Origin: Cristatella mucedo
Taxonomy: Eukaryota > Bryozoa > Phylactolaemata > Cristatellidae
Reading direction: 5' to 3'
Assembly (NCBI GenBank): GCA_009760855.2
Contig: WPIO01000002.1
Coordinates: 13,634,001-13,698,000 of the forward strand
Length of the DNA stretch: 64,000 nt
Shown: piece after piece, positions 34,440-46,399 of the stretch
How the letters are laid out: each line of letters begins with the position of its first letter
Position numbering within the stretch: position 1 is the first letter of the stretch
The notes under the pieces: model-generated
The model's input: only the letters and a program-made list of their open reading frames with translations
The model's database searches: none
Told to the model about the DNA's origin: nothing
Translations under genes and position numbers: made by a program

Positions 34440-34605
34440 CAAGACATCGATCGGCCCATCCATAATCCTGGCTGTCTTCCTGACCTATGACCTCAGTTAG
34501 AATCATCTCTTGCCTTACTCTTGGAAAAATTTCATCAGGCCATGCCAAACAATCGATCCTCATATTAGTCAAGTGAAATTTAGTAATGACTTGGCCTTGC
34601 ATTAT
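34440..34605 (-). CDS. Candidate internal exon on minus strand
   Basis: Minus strand: an acceptor-like CCTATCGAACAG precedes 34605, and the exon ends at CTTG followed by the consensus donor GTGAGT. The 166-bp interval is open from phase 0 to phase 1 and encodes MQGQVITKFHLTN, then MRIDCLAWPDEIFPRVRQ and a GQEDSQDYGWADRC end. The residue mix looks like genuine protein, but I recognise no family. It would belong to a host gene opposite to the other candidates. Confidence 0.35.
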
Positions 34606-36575
34606 CTGTTCGATAGGCAGTGTGTGGTTTAGGATAAGCTTAGGCCAAGATTAAACCCACGAGGAAGTAAGTAGAAATTATGCTGAACCAGACCAGACCA
34701 TCGCATCACAGAAACTGAACTCGGCCACAGAGGCTTGATCGGAACCAGCTGGGTAAAGGGTTACTGACCCTAATGCAAGCTGCAGTTGAGGGACAGCATT
34801 AGTGGTATTACTTTTCCGGCTAAGACTAACAGATACTATAGCTTATCGCCTCGTTCAGATTGTACCAGCCAATAAAGACTAACCTACAGAAGGACTCCAA
34901 CTCACTCACTCTTTGTTTCTTGAAGTGGGAACACCATTGCCATAGGCTAAGACCAGGGAGCGGTAAAACGACCTCAAGTGTTTAATGCTGACACAGCCTT
35001 GATTCAAGCCGTAGGTGTAGCTCTATTGAGCAAGAGTAAATTCTTCGGAAATAATCCCGACACCTGGAATAACAAAATATATGGTGAAAAGTCACACAAG
35101 AACATCGATCCGTCTGCCTAATCGAAATTGCCCAAATTATTTTGTGAAGGGAATTTGCAAAAGCAAAATGTTTTGAGGTAAATTAATGCCGTCTTATTGA
35201 CAGCGAAATCCTTGGAGATCTTCTTCGCAGGAAAATAATGCTTGAACTAGCAAGAGTAACAAATAAGTCCATTGGAACAGAAGGGAGGCACTCGGAGGGC
35301 TAATATTCAACTCTACGAGTTTGTGCAGCACTACCTGAGAAACTCAATTGGACCCCCTTCCCCTCCCTGTCATATGTGTCTCCAAGGTAATGTTGGCCTT
35401 GCGATGAGCTTAAGGTTGCACAATTTTGATGCAGTACAAGCGAAATGCATTTGATAACATCGTTTCAAAATAGAACATGACACGCCGGCATCTGCATCTG
35501 CACCAGGTGGCTAATACGATCTCGGGCTAGCTGCTTTCTCTCAATGTGGTAAGCTTCGAGGAACTTCAGGTGGTAATTCCATGCAGCCTCCTCACTGATG
35601 CAAAGCAAAGATTGACACTAACGAAAAGTAATGTCAGTCTGAGCCGACCATATGTGAGAAATCCCACACCTGCTGGGAGCATTCACTTCGTTACGAAATT
35701 CCAGGACCATGCACTTGGTAGTTGCTATCAATGATTGCAAGGGCAGCCTGTAGCAGCTGACATGTGGAACAACTTATCGGCTAGGAGCACCAGGGCATAC
35801 ATTTGGTAGCTTGGCCTGGTGCAGCTAGTGCAGCTGATGCTGCAGCTGCAGCTACTGCTGCTGCTGATTTGTGATACGGATAATGTGACCTTACGTGGCT
35901 TTTGCAACTTAATTTTCCCCACATTACCGGGCTCCAGTTTGATTGTTGCAATCTGCCGGACCAAAGCTTTTTTGCAACTACCTCAAGTGGCCACTAGACT
36001 ATTTCGTAACTCAATATTCTGGCATAGAAAGACATCATGAATTTCTGCTTAGGCACTTTAAAAGAACCTTCCTACTTAGAGGCATCGAGACCACAGAACG
36101 TGAATTACTAAATGCTGAGTCAACTGACATCAGAGTTGAAATGGTGGAGTAGCAGCTGACGATGGTAGCTGTTTGCCAGACTTGCTGCTAGCGGTGATAT
36201 GTATCCACTACCCTATCACCATTTCTGCCGCCAGTGGCACTGAGCCATGTGCCTGGGAGTGCTAAGGTCCACATAACAAACAAACTGTGCAGAAAATGGA
36301 TGCAAGCAAGAATGCAAGGCTACTGTTCCAATTCAAGAGTGGAAGCTATGAGTATTATGCTTGAATCTGGACTATGAGCATTATGCTTGAATCCTGTGTT
36401 GTAATAGCATGTTTCCGGCATTGTTGTTGATCTAAATCTGATAGTGTCTCATTTCAAAACACTTTTGTCTATCCACATTACGTTTTGGGAGCCGTTTAAT
36501 GCCAGAAGAGTGCCTGGTAATGTACTGCCTAGCTAAAAAGTAAAGCTCAGCTGATACAACGGCATCATTTACATA
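34606..36575. other. Unassigned sequence
   Basis: It contains a CTG/CAG-rich patch near 35815-35865. A protein-like ORF end is at 36003-36152 (HFKRTFLLRGIETTERELLN, then TDIRVEMVE and a stop), which lacks splice or homology support. No repeat family recognised. Confidence 0.3.
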
Positions 36576-36579
36576 GCAG

Positions 36580-36720
36580 TAGGGGAGTCCTGGCAGCTAT
36601 AACCCCACTTGAAGTGGGCAATAAAGAACTGCCTGTTGCAGGCCTCGAAGCCACGACCTGGGTCGTGATGACCGAGCATTTTATTTTAGGCTAATACCCA
36701 CGGGCCAAAAAGTTGGTCGG
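36580..36720 (-). mobile_element. SINE-2 copy
   Basis: On the minus strand: TTTGGCCCGTGGGTATTAG (head), GGTCGTGGCTTCGAGGCC (B-box region), TTCTTTATTGCCCACTTC, then CTGCCAGGACTCCCCTACTG and an ATGTAAATG end. The head resembles a tRNA A box with an inserted segment. Confidence 0.65.
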
Positions 36721-36990
36721 CTGATTTGGGACGTAGCACATAGCACATACCTCTTTCATGTAGCTGCAGATGAGCCTTAGCTGATATCACTCTGCTTTCA
36801 GTGGAAAATAAAGAACAGTAGAAATATCCCAACATTGAGAAGGTTTCTGTGTGTGCAATAGCTTCTATTTATGTTAAAATTGTTCGTACATCTATTAATT
36901 TTCTATCAATTGCCAAATTTTTTAAATGCGAGAGCTGCTGTGAAAACGATCGGGTGTGCCACGCCCACCACTTGCTTCGCTGAGCCTTCC

Positions 36991-37072
36991 GAGTTAATTT
37001 ATTCCTCAAAAGTGTTTAGGTCTCTCGTGACGAGTTAATTTATTCCTCAAAAGTGTTTAGGTCTCTCGTGAC
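36991..37072. repeat. Perfect 41-bp tandem duplication
   Basis: 36991-37031 and 37032-37072 are identical, each starting GAGTTAATTTATTCC and ending TCTCTCGTGAC. No mismatch is seen, so this is a recent event or an assembly artefact. Confidence 0.95.
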
Positions 37073-37639
37073 GGCATGCACTCTATATTGCTTAGCTCTG
37101 TCAAGCCTCTTGTTTTTTAGGGTTCCTCGAAACTCTTTGCAAGTTAAAACCGGGCTTAGAGGGGAGCACCAAATTACTTCTAACTATTCGGGCACCAGCA
37201 TGGACTGCATTGCATGTCCCGGCTTAATAAAAACCACGTGGGACGCCTAGGCTTCTTAATCAGCTCTGAACATAAATAAGCCAAGTTGTATCGGTCACCT
37301 TCCTTTCAAATGCAGTGCGTCTTCTGCTCTATCAGTTCCCAAGAAAACTTGAGTAGTCTGCACAATTTTCCACATAAACGCGAATGAATGCTTAACACTG
37401 AGGGGGAAAATCTTGCATTCCATTTTGGCAGTGGCTGTAGAAGCTGCAGCAGACAAACCCTTTGGTAGCCACCGTTACCCTGTGTGTCATCGCAATTGTT
37501 GGGAAGAAGCCAGCAATGTACTTACTAGCTGGTTAATACTAATATTATTACTGAGACAACCTTCTCAATAATGACAATGCTAATATTGATTCTCTCGTAT
37601 TTCACCTTGAGAGAAAAAAGTCTCCAAGCCAGTCTCCCT

Positions 37640-37795
37640 GGCTTGGCACAGGGTTTAAGGTGTTAGCCATGAACGTCCGAGGTAAAGGTGCTCACTTTGG
37701 AACACCAAAGTGGTGGGTAAGAGCCCTGCTGAATGTGTAAAGTGCCAGGATCGGGATTAAGCTCCCTGAAGGCGCTATAAAAATTGATTTTATTT
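37640..37795 (+). mobile_element. Diverged SINE-1 relative
   Basis: The head CTTGGCACAGGGTTTAAGGT resembles the A-box region. The tail TAAAGTGCCAGGATCGGGAT, then TAAGCTCCCTGAAGGCGCTA, keeps the hairpin order with compensating changes (GGGA pairs with TCCC in place of AGAGA with TCTCT). It ends near ATTGATTTTATT. Confidence 0.6.
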
Positions 37796-38129
37796 AGTTG
37801 TATATTTACATTAATTCTATTCATGCTCTTTACAACTTGCAGCAAGAGAAGCAATAAGCAAGATTTTAGGTAACCAGTACGGAATCAAGCACAGGTACTC
37901 ATACTCAAAGGACACCAGAACCAAAAGGCGAGTTCACTGGAATTTAGGATAACAGGAAAGCTATGTGGAATCGATGCGTATTTAGCTTAGACTTAGATGA
38001 TGCAAATTCAATGCAGGTATGGGGCTGAAGCCAGAAGTAAGTTTTTTTGCTCCTTTGCTGCATAAGAACTGAAATCACGACGAGTCAAAGATTTTCAATT
38101 TAGTGTTAAGACCGGCAAGCCGACAGGTA

Positions 38130-39070
38130 GCCGGTAGGGGGGTAATGCAAAAGCACCGCCCGCTGAGGAGCTAGAGAACATCGGATAGACATGCTGGTGC
38201 AAGCTGGTGCAAGCTGGTGCAAGCAAGCTCTTAGCAAGACAAAGGATCTGAGAGTCAAGTTGATGCCTGATGGGGATTCGATAAAGTTCAGGCAGAAATA
38301 GCTTTATTCGCCAGCTATGCCTTTGACAGCTAACAAGGCGAGCTGCCTGATCTCCAGACGATCAAGGGCATATGCTGAGAGTGCTTAATAAAGGCAGTTT
38401 CCAAAATCTAGATTCAACGTCACAAGCACTACTTGAAGAGAAACCTGTTGACTAGAGACTAGTTGACTAGAGAGAAGCATGCGTACTAGTTCAGCCGTAG
38501 TACTCTTGCTGCGTGCAGGTCCTAATTGATTACAGGCAGCTATTACTGGAGTGGTGAGACATAAATCTTCCAAGTTGAGGGTGATGCTCCTTCCCACTTG
38601 AGAACCAACTGGAGAATCTTCCAACCTAAGGCAGAGGATGCCAGGCTAGTAAGCCGGTAGCTAACAGGTTCGGTCTTGACGGTGACGTGAGGGTTGGTTT
38701 TGCCCTTGACCTTGACTTAGGCTGTAAAAAAAGCTAACTGAGTCAGATGTAGAACAGGGCAGCCCTCGGTCAGAGGGCGTGCAGAGCTGACTGTCATCAT
38801 TGGCATAGAAATTAATGTCGTGACTGTATTTGGCGATGGCATTGGCCGGTGGGAGAGAACAGCAGATGGTGAAAAAACCGGCCTAAGACCAAATCTTCAG
38901 GTACACATACTGACGGGACTCACCGAATGACCGAGAGCCATTTTAATCTACATTCTGATGTCACTGCCCGAGGTTGGACCTAACCTCGTTTAGCACTCAC
39001 AGTGAGAGTAATGCAGAGAGGCGTGCAGAGAGCCGCTCAAAAAGGAATTGGGGATCAGTCAGATCAACCT
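38130..39070 (-). pseudogene. L-E LINE fragment, reverse transcriptase remnant
   Basis: Minus strand. Codons near 38870-38780 read FFTICCSLPPANAIAKYSHD, then INFYANDDSQLC, equivalent to the RT segment before and including motif C (FYADDTQLY in relatives), with an extra Asn inside the catalytic YADD. Further on (38385-38450), VLVTLNLDFGNCLY corresponds to the VTSRLDFCNSLL block of L-A. Similar domain order, but the nucleotide sequence is far from L-A or L-B, so I treat it as a third family. Limits approximate. Confidence 0.6.
38190..38225. repeat. Short tandem repeat, 10 bp x 3
   Basis: GCTGGTGCAA occurs three times in a row near the presumed 3' side of L-E. Confidence 0.85.
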
Positions 39071-41477
39071 AAGCTTTCCTATCCTTTTAATTGGGGGCCA
39101 TACGTTCAAGTGGGCATTGGAAACATTTTCTAATACTTTCTACGTTGTATTATGATGGGAGACTTTTTTCCATGTGAGTGTGCTTAGGCAACAAGTTTAG
39201 ATATGTTTGTGCCTTACAGCCAATTATTTATCGCGATAAATGTGTCTTGCAAGGCACCATGACAAAACATGAGCCCGTTTAATTGTAATTCCGAATTATG
39301 CAATGTGACTCTGTTCTGTGTCAAAGTTACAAAGTCGTATGATAGTTTTTTCAATCACACGTCGTGAAGAATCGGTTTTGCAGCTTACTGTAAACTGTGT
39401 GCCCTATCAGTTGATTGTATCGCCTTAGTAAGTATTTAGAGTGGCGCCTAAGCACTCGCATTAAACTACGACATACGTTCGGCTTAGATGTTGAATGTAT
39501 GTATGTTTCAACCTACGGAAGTACTTGCAAGGCCAAGGTAAGATATAGAGAGACTTTTGCTGGACTCTAGGGGTGGGGCTATTTGGACAGAAAAAACCAG
39601 GCTGTCACTGAGTGGGCAAGAATCGAAGATTTTCAGGAAAGGCTTCTTGAGTGTGGCCTTTGTTAGCAACTACTACAGGCCGATGTGGAGCAAAGCGAAT
39701 GCCCTGCTGTGATGCCTCTCGGTCGGACCTGGTGCACTAAGAAAGCCGTATAGCGAACGACTCGATATTGTCCAGGATTGTATACAGTCAAGTGACACTA
39801 ATCTAAAATAGTGCTTGATCTTGCTTTATAGTTGTTGATTAATTGCTGAAATCCATAGTTTCAGACACCAAAAAATTGCGTCGCGTACAGCTTCCGGCCA
39901 AATGCAAGAGGGGGCTCTGATTAGTTCTACAGACTATAAGCAGTTAAAAAGTGCATACAATTGATAATACAAATCGGGCACAATAGAGAGCTTACAAAAA
40001 GGCTGACGGGGCACTCAGAAATGTGAGTTTGCATACCATCGCTTCTAACTCCTGGAGGCCACAAGGATTGAGCATATGACGCTGGATAATTGTCTATAGT
40101 TCACTTAAAACATAAGAGGTTTTGGTTGACCATCTGTAGCCAATTACCACGATCCCGGGTGCCGCTAATGAGAAACAGGGCCTAACTAATAGGACGACGG
40201 AGTCAGCAGCGCTGGTGTCAAAAGAGCGAGTATTAAACACAATGCACCAAAGGATGGCTTTAAGGTAGTGCTACAAATTGGTTTTCGAACATGATAGATA
40301 GTTTTCCAAAAGTAAAGTAGCCACTTCCCTAGTCTACAACCCATTAAAACAAATAGCTGCCAATAATCGACAGCTTATTGAGTAGACCTTAGGGCCCTAT
40401 GGAAGATAGCTAAGTATACAGCAGCCGTGTAGCTAGATGTGAAGGACACTGGTCTTAAGGCCAGAGTGAGAAATATTGTATGTGCAGCCAACGTTTAATC
40501 CGAAGTTTCAACACCGTCTTCATCATAGGGATGAAATTATTTCTATGGAATTCAAAATTATTGGGAATGGTTTATTAATACTTAGTCCCTTGTCTACTTG
40601 ATTGATTATGCTTCTTTCTTATTCCCTCTGTTTATAAGACACTTCATAGCATTGCTTGGTCATTGCTTCACCGTTTATTCAGTGTTTTAACGAACCAGTT
40701 TACTCAATTTTTGTACACGCATGCCCAAGACAGGCCGTGCATTTGGTCGTCAAAGGTAGCTCGGACAAGTGATAGATGCAATAGACGGCCGCCGCAGGGC
40801 CTCGAAGTGACTGACTGAGCAGCTGAGCAGCTGCATGCCTTACCAGTAGTATAATCAGCTCTGGAGTTTTGATTTGGATGAAACCCGATGCCAGCCACGT
40901 TATCCAGGGTGTAATCAAGATGTAAACATCGGTGGGTTTACTTACCAAGAAATCTATTGACAAGGATACCTTTGATTGCCTGGCCAAGAATCTGCAAATA
41001 TTGAGCTAACGAGGCCTAAAGCATCCTAATTGTTCACAGATCAGCAACAGGCTACTGGATTGTTTAGAGGAGTGAAGCCTCGATTTGGATGAGAAGAACT
41101 CTTAGTTTGGCACCTACAGATTGTCAGTAAGCACGGCAGAGCATCGACTGGAAGACTGTACTACTAGTGCAGCTACAGCTTTAGCGTGATAAGTGTAATA
41201 TATTGCTACCACCTAAAATAGGGAAATATACATTCAGTTTGCATTCAGTGTGCTAACCTGCAAAATCACCGAAGCCTTTGTGAGCATACGCTCACAAATG
41301 CATTAACCTTTGACAGCAACCCCAGATACTGTTAAGCACTGGCAGAGCCAGGATTTTCATCAAGGGATAAAGACCTGCACATTTATTTTTATGTAGGGCA
41401 CAAGCAAGACCCACAGTATTTCGATGTAGATGGGGCTAGATCCAAAATAAATGAAACGTAATAGCTTAAAATAATTG
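39071..41477. other. Unassigned sequence
   Basis: A 44-bp interval at 39384-39427 has good splice-like ends but is too short to call. A tRNA-like GGGCCTCGAAG complement near 40798 may be a worn SINE-2. Nothing else recognised. Confidence 0.3.
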
Positions 41478-41640
41478 CACTTATTCGAAACGAACTCGCC
41501 GGCTGCTCTTCGGGTGTAATTAAATCATAGTTTTGCCGTTACTGACTGTGGAGACATAAGCAAAGGGGCAGCGGCCCAGGTAGCTGCCCCTCAGTAGGGG
41601 GCATAAATATCCCCTTGCGCCCGTATTCCGCCACTGCTTA
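41478..41640 (+). repeat. Rep-D dispersed repeat, copy 2
   Basis: Matches 1-115: CTTATTCGAAACGAACTCG, then GGGTGTAATTA, ATAGTTTTG and GGCCCAGGT. It continues into GGGGCAGCGGCCCAGGTAGC and TGCCCCTCAGTAGGGG, a partly self-complementary GC-rich part. Confidence 0.5.
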
Positions 41641-42004
41641 TAAGTGCAGTGGGAAAGCATGTGACCTAGTCTCAAGCTGCTTAGAAGAAGCTGGCCGAGA
41701 ATCAGCAATAACATGCCCCTACGGCTGCTATGGCAGCTCTTAAATTTTCAATTACTTGCCCCCAATATCAAAACATTAAGGGAGAAGATCTTCTTGCGAG
41801 CTATGTTTTATTGACGGGCGGTGACAAATCGCTGTCGAATTAACTTTCTTACAAAACTATCAATCGAATCAATCTTTGTATAGTAAAGGAGTACGCTCGA
41901 AAATCAGAACTGGTTATGAAGAGTTGGATCGTAGAAAGCTGGGATACCAGGCAAGGTAAAGTAAGGAAAGAATAACTAAAAGAAGCGGCTTTGTTTGCAA
42001 AGCA
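41641..42004. other. Unassigned sequence
   Basis: No feature recognised. Confidence 0.3.
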
Positions 42005-42115
42005 CCAGGAGAGCCGCAGTGGATATCAACACTGCTTGAAGTGGACAATATAGGATTGCCCGCGACAGCACTCGAACCCACGACCTGCGTCGTGAGCACG
42101 AACATCTATGAATGG
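42005..42115 (-). mobile_element. SINE-2 copy
   Basis: Minus strand: CTCACGACGCAGGTCGTG, then GGGTTCGAGTGC (near-consensus B box), GGGCAATCCTATATTGTCCA and CTTCAAGCAGTG. About 30 bases separate it from the tail of the next L-A copy. Confidence 0.68.
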
Positions 42116-42141
42116 GCATCGTAAGGAATGCAGTGGTTCGA

Positions 42142-43715
42142 TAAATATTAATAACGCACTTGACAAAGCACCCTTAGAGAACTCAATCTTGTTCTAGGCG
42201 CTTTCCATCTGCTGCAACTGAAACACGATCTAACGGTTAGCGGTAGCATGCTCGATAAACAACAAGAATAACATAGTTAGGGGTGACATGCACAGGGTCA
42301 GCACGCAAGTGTAGTTAGTGGCAGCATGGGCAGTGTCAGCACGCTTAAGCACATAAAGGTTGAATCACAGGGACCCACTATATGCTGTCATAAATAGGAG
42401 CGTTTTTTATTTCTTTTTAAATGCGTTGAAGTCAGGGAATGTCGTGACGCAAGTCAGAAGTGAGTTCCATGCTTTGAGAGCATGCGAACTACAGGCACGA
42501 TCTCTAAAGGATTTGAGGTTGGTAAGAGATATGGGTAAACGATTAGATTCCGAAAAAAAACAGATGGTACGATGCTTGGCCTGGTGGGGCAAAATATCTG
42601 ATAGGTAGGCTGAAGCCAAAGAATGGATAAACCTAAAAGTGAGCGGAAAAACCTAGAAGTCGATTAAACTTGACTGGGAGCCAGTGCAGGTCGGCAAGAA
42701 GTGATGTGCTGTGGCAACTGCGATGCTCACGACAGACAAGCCTAGCTGCAGAGTTTTGCCCCAGCTGTAAGCACCTGAGTGCACAGGCCGGTAGACCAGT
42801 TAGACGTGAGTTACAGAAGTCAAGATAGGATGTCACAAATGCATGGACCAATTCAGTTGTGATATCCCTGTCTAAACAAGCCCAAATTTTTAGCAATGCT
42901 ATGTAGCTGAAAGTAGGCAGACTTGATTGTGGAGCAGATGGGATCGTCTAAAAATGAAACATCTAAAAATCTACAATCTATTAAAGGTCACTTTGGAACA
43001 TTACACCTATTTCTTGCAGATTCAACGGTGATATGCTGTCAGAGCCGATTTTGAGCGTTAGCTTTACCAATTTCTGAATCACACGTGGTTTGCCCATAAC
43101 TTGTAAGTTGGTTTTATCATCATCCAATTTAGGAAAGGTTGGCGCCATCCATTTGTGGATGTCATCAATACAAGGGAGTTGAGGCAAGGATGTTGAAGCA
43201 AGGGAGATGAGAGAATTCGATGTGCTGTATGGCTGGGAGGGATCAAAGCAGAGATACAACTGAGTGTCGGCCACATTGCAGTAAAAGCAAAGATTGTCTT
43301 TGGCAACCACATTGGCTAGACCGACAGTATAAACCGTGAAAAGAGCAGAACCAAGCACGGAGCCCTGAGGTAACCCATTTTTCAGAGGTACCCCATATTT
43401 CGGATGATCTTTGTCCTTTCACCTCGATACTTTGGAGTCTCCAACTGAGATAGTACTTGAACCGTTGCAGTACAGTGCCAATGATGCCCAGGCGTGATGA
43501 AAGGTGCTCAAGAAGGACTTGGTGATCGATATTATCAAAAGCTGCCGAAAGATCAAGCGAAACAATCACAGGTATTCTACCCAAGTCTGCATTCCTAAGT
43601 AGGCCGTTGTACAGCCGAAGCAATGCAGTCTCTCTATAGAGTGATTAGCTCTAAAACCACACTGGAACTTACGAGCAAGGTTTGAATTTGGTATAGCCAT
43701 ATAAAGTGGAGCCCA
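42142..43715 (-). pseudogene. L-A LINE, RT domain to tail, broken frames
   Basis: Minus strand, 5' end near 43715. The RT start is at 43243-43623 (VSLDLSAAFDNIDHQVLLEH). A second frame, 42981-43358, holds LGSALFTVY and FYCNVADTQLYLCFDPSQ, so motif C is NVAD rather than YADD. The C-terminal domain is in 42407-42896 (GLPACALRCLQLGQNSAARL, LHWLPVK). The 3' UTR and hairpin are at 42145-42330 with a short AT tail. Lacks the endonuclease. At least two frameshifts. Confidence 0.87.
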
Positions 43716-44533
43716 ATCGTATAAAGGCAGTACGATCCACAGCTGGCCTGTTTTTTAAGATATTTTATTTTTTTGAAACTTTGCAGAAAGCATTGCATTT
43801 CGAGGTGGCCCTGCATTGATTGCATTTGAAGATTAAGAAGAAGGGTGCAGAAGCCAGTTGCAGAGCCTACAAGAAAAAACGTAGAAGTATCGGGATGTAG
43901 GCAATCGTGCAAGAGCAGCGGAGCTGCGGCAATTTTGTCTTTCTTTGTAAGCGAATAAGACGTTCAAAGGGATGGCTGGAAATCCCTCGACTTCCAGTTT
44001 AGTGATATTCTCTTCGGTAGCAAGGCGGCCTATTAGGCCGTATCAAAGAAGAAAATAATTTTGCAGTAAAAGAAAAAGAAAATCGAAAAATCTGTGCAAT
44101 AGATCAATTAGCTTTATTAATCTTAAACTATAGTCAGCTCCGACTTAGAAATAGATTTTCCAAAGTTGAGAATGGCAAAGGATACGTTCCACTAAAATAT
44201 GTAGTGACGCTGTCAGACGTCGTTTTCTCCTGACTGATTGCAGCGTCAAATCTACTGACTGCGACAGATTTTTAAATTTTTCTGGGATAAATTATATTAC
44301 ATTTCAGTCTATGACCCTGGCCGAGTTCGTATTTTGTTTTAATTCGGGGACTGGCTGTGTTTGCTATTCTGTAGAATACAGTTGTTTATGCAATTTGCTT
44401 TTTAATATGTTTAATGACACATACTTTAAAAACTAGCTTTTCATTATCGTCAGAGAAAACGTTTCAGGTTATAGTTAACGGCTGTGTAATAGATTCACGA
44501 AAAATGTCGTTTTAATTACTCTTGGCGTTTCTG
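43716..44533. other. Unassigned sequence
   Basis: No gene or repeat recognised. Confidence 0.3.
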
Positions 44534-44606
44534 TTGGGACTATTTCGTCGGGGCTATTTTGTCAGCGGCTATTTTGTCGGGGCTATTTTGTCAGCGGCTA
44601 TTATGG
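44534..44606. repeat. Tandem array of about 15 bp x 5
   Basis: Units alternate between GGGGCTATTTTGTC and AGCGGCTATTTTGTC. The outer units are degraded. Confidence 0.85.
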
Positions 44607-44639
44607 TTGGGGTGCCCGTCCGTCCTTTAAATACATTCA

Positions 44640-44692
44640 CCCTGTCCTTGATCGAGCGAACACCTTAACCATTAAGCCAAACGAGTGCGACC
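44640..44692 (-). mobile_element. SINE-1 head fragment
   Basis: The plus strand GAACACCTTAACCATTAAGC, then CAAACGAG, matches the complement of the SINE-1 A-box region. The tail half is missing. Confidence 0.55.
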
Positions 44693-44779
44693 GGCCATTG
44701 AGGCGATTTATCAGTCAAAGGCTGGAGCATCAGCTAGAACTAGCCAGCAAGGCAAGCTGCCTGCTAGGCGCTCTCCAGC

Positions 44780-45013
44780 ATCAGTCGGACAGACTAGACA
44801 GCAAGGCAGGCTGCACCTCTCATGTTGGAGCAGCAGACAGCAAGGCAGGCTGCACCTCTTATATTGGAGCATCAGTCGGACAGACTAGACAGCAAGGCAG
44901 GCTGCACCTCTTATGTTGGAGCATCAGACAGCAAGGTAGGCTGCACCTCTTATGTTGGAGCATCAGTCGGACAGACTAGACAGCAAGGCAGGCTGCACCT
45001 CTCATGTTGGAGC
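44780..45013. repeat. Two-unit minisatellite, order L-S-L-S-L
   Basis: Long units (52 bp) at 44780-44831, 44871-44922 and 44962-45013 alternate with short units (39 bp) at 44832-44870 and 44923-44961. Both contain ACAGCAAGGCAGGCTGCACC; the long unit adds TCAGTCGGACAGACTAG at its start. Copies differ by only a few bases. The 91-bp pair is not a multiple of three, so the reading frame shifts at each step. That argues against coding, although open frames cross it. Confidence 0.95.
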
Positions 45014-46399
45014 AGCACTAGGGAAATAATTTCTGTCAGCTAAGATTCGAGCGACATGCTAACTGACCAATCGTCTGAGAGGTACGGCACCAGCTTCCGG
45101 CTCGTCGGTAGCAGCCAGCAGTGACTGCGGACAAGGACGAGGCTGCAGAATCGACCCGGAGGAGGGAGCAAGTGCGCTCACGACGGTGTTGCACACAGCG
45201 TTCGGCTGGTGGAGTGGAAACCGTGTCGCAGTGTGGACCGCTTATGAAAGTCCTGGAAGCGGCTCAATACACTTTGACAAGATTATGTTCTTCCTTTTGG
45301 AAATGCTCCCCTTCGCACTGACATCTTTCTCTGGCCACAGCGACATGCCCTGTGGATGTAGCGAAGCGACTACGGACCCCATATCTGCCAATTCTAACGT
45401 CCAATCGGTACGGCTGATGAGCTAGTGGCTACTTAGAATCGTGGCACCGTCTAGTGCCTCTGCGTGCCGATTGATGAGCTAGCCATGTGGGTGCTTACTT
45501 GGTTGGAATCTAGAGTGCATGCAAGCAATTGTATACCCTGCATGTGTCTACTCTCACCACCTTAGCTGTATAACAGCTTGTAGCCAAGTTTCGTACAGTT
45601 GTGTCAAGAGTGTTGGGTGCAATTCAAACGGCTATAGTATCCCTGTCGGTAGCTGCTTCTGCCTGAAATAGTCAGGTTCTTGGTTTGTGTGACTAGCTGC
45701 AGATAGCTTGTGCCGTGCCTTTTTGGCTGCTGGCCAACTCTAGCCAGTCAATTAGCTTTTTGAGGCCAGGTAATGTGGGAGCTGGTAATGACAGTCCTAG
45801 GCATGCTGCATTGCTATGCAGGGCACATAAACTGATCCCTAGAAGGCCTTGCCCAATTGGAAGGTTGCAGTTACAGCAGCTGGCCTGGAAGAGTCCACAC
45901 TAGATGCTTTCTGTTCATGCCAGTCAACTTGCCCCCAGACCATCGGCTGTCAGAGGCAGAGGCTGAGGGGGCACTCGGAAGTAGAAAGGGGTGCACTAAG
46001 GCACACGAGAACAGAAAGCCTTCGAGCACTGCCGTCAAAACACTTGCACGTGCATAATTGGGAGGAAGGAGGTCTCCAAGGCTACGACAGCCAGCCTAGC
46101 ATGAGTTGACAGTGACACGGATTTTTGCCTAATACGATTGATATTGGCAGTTGAACATTCTGCCATCTATGTAAGCATTTACTCAGTAACCGTGGTCGAA
46201 GGTGGCACTAGAGTGGCCAGCCTCACTTTGGCTGTGGCTACGATGACCTGGATGAAAGATGTTGGAGCTGGCAGCTCTCGTATGAATGCGTCTGCAGAGG
46301 TCGAGGGAGCAGTCTTCCTTCACCCAGAACCACAGCCCTTTACCGAGTAGAACAGCAGAGGGCATCTAGCGTTTCGCAACGCTGCCGGCCTCTCTGCAG
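45014..46399. other. Unassigned sequence upstream of a CpG-rich block
   Basis: Several overlapping ORFs without motifs. No repeat recognised. Confidence 0.3.

Noticed and set aside
39384-39427. 44-bp interval between a good acceptor and GTAAGT
   Set aside because: Open in two frames but far too short; such spacing is expected by chance in 64 kb.
44534-45013. CRISPR-like array
   Set aside because: Units are directly adjacent without unique spacers, and the genome is eukaryotic.
44685-45043. Repeat-containing ORFs with QQGRLHL units
   Set aside because: The 52-bp and 91-bp units shift the frame, so no stable protein repeat exists.
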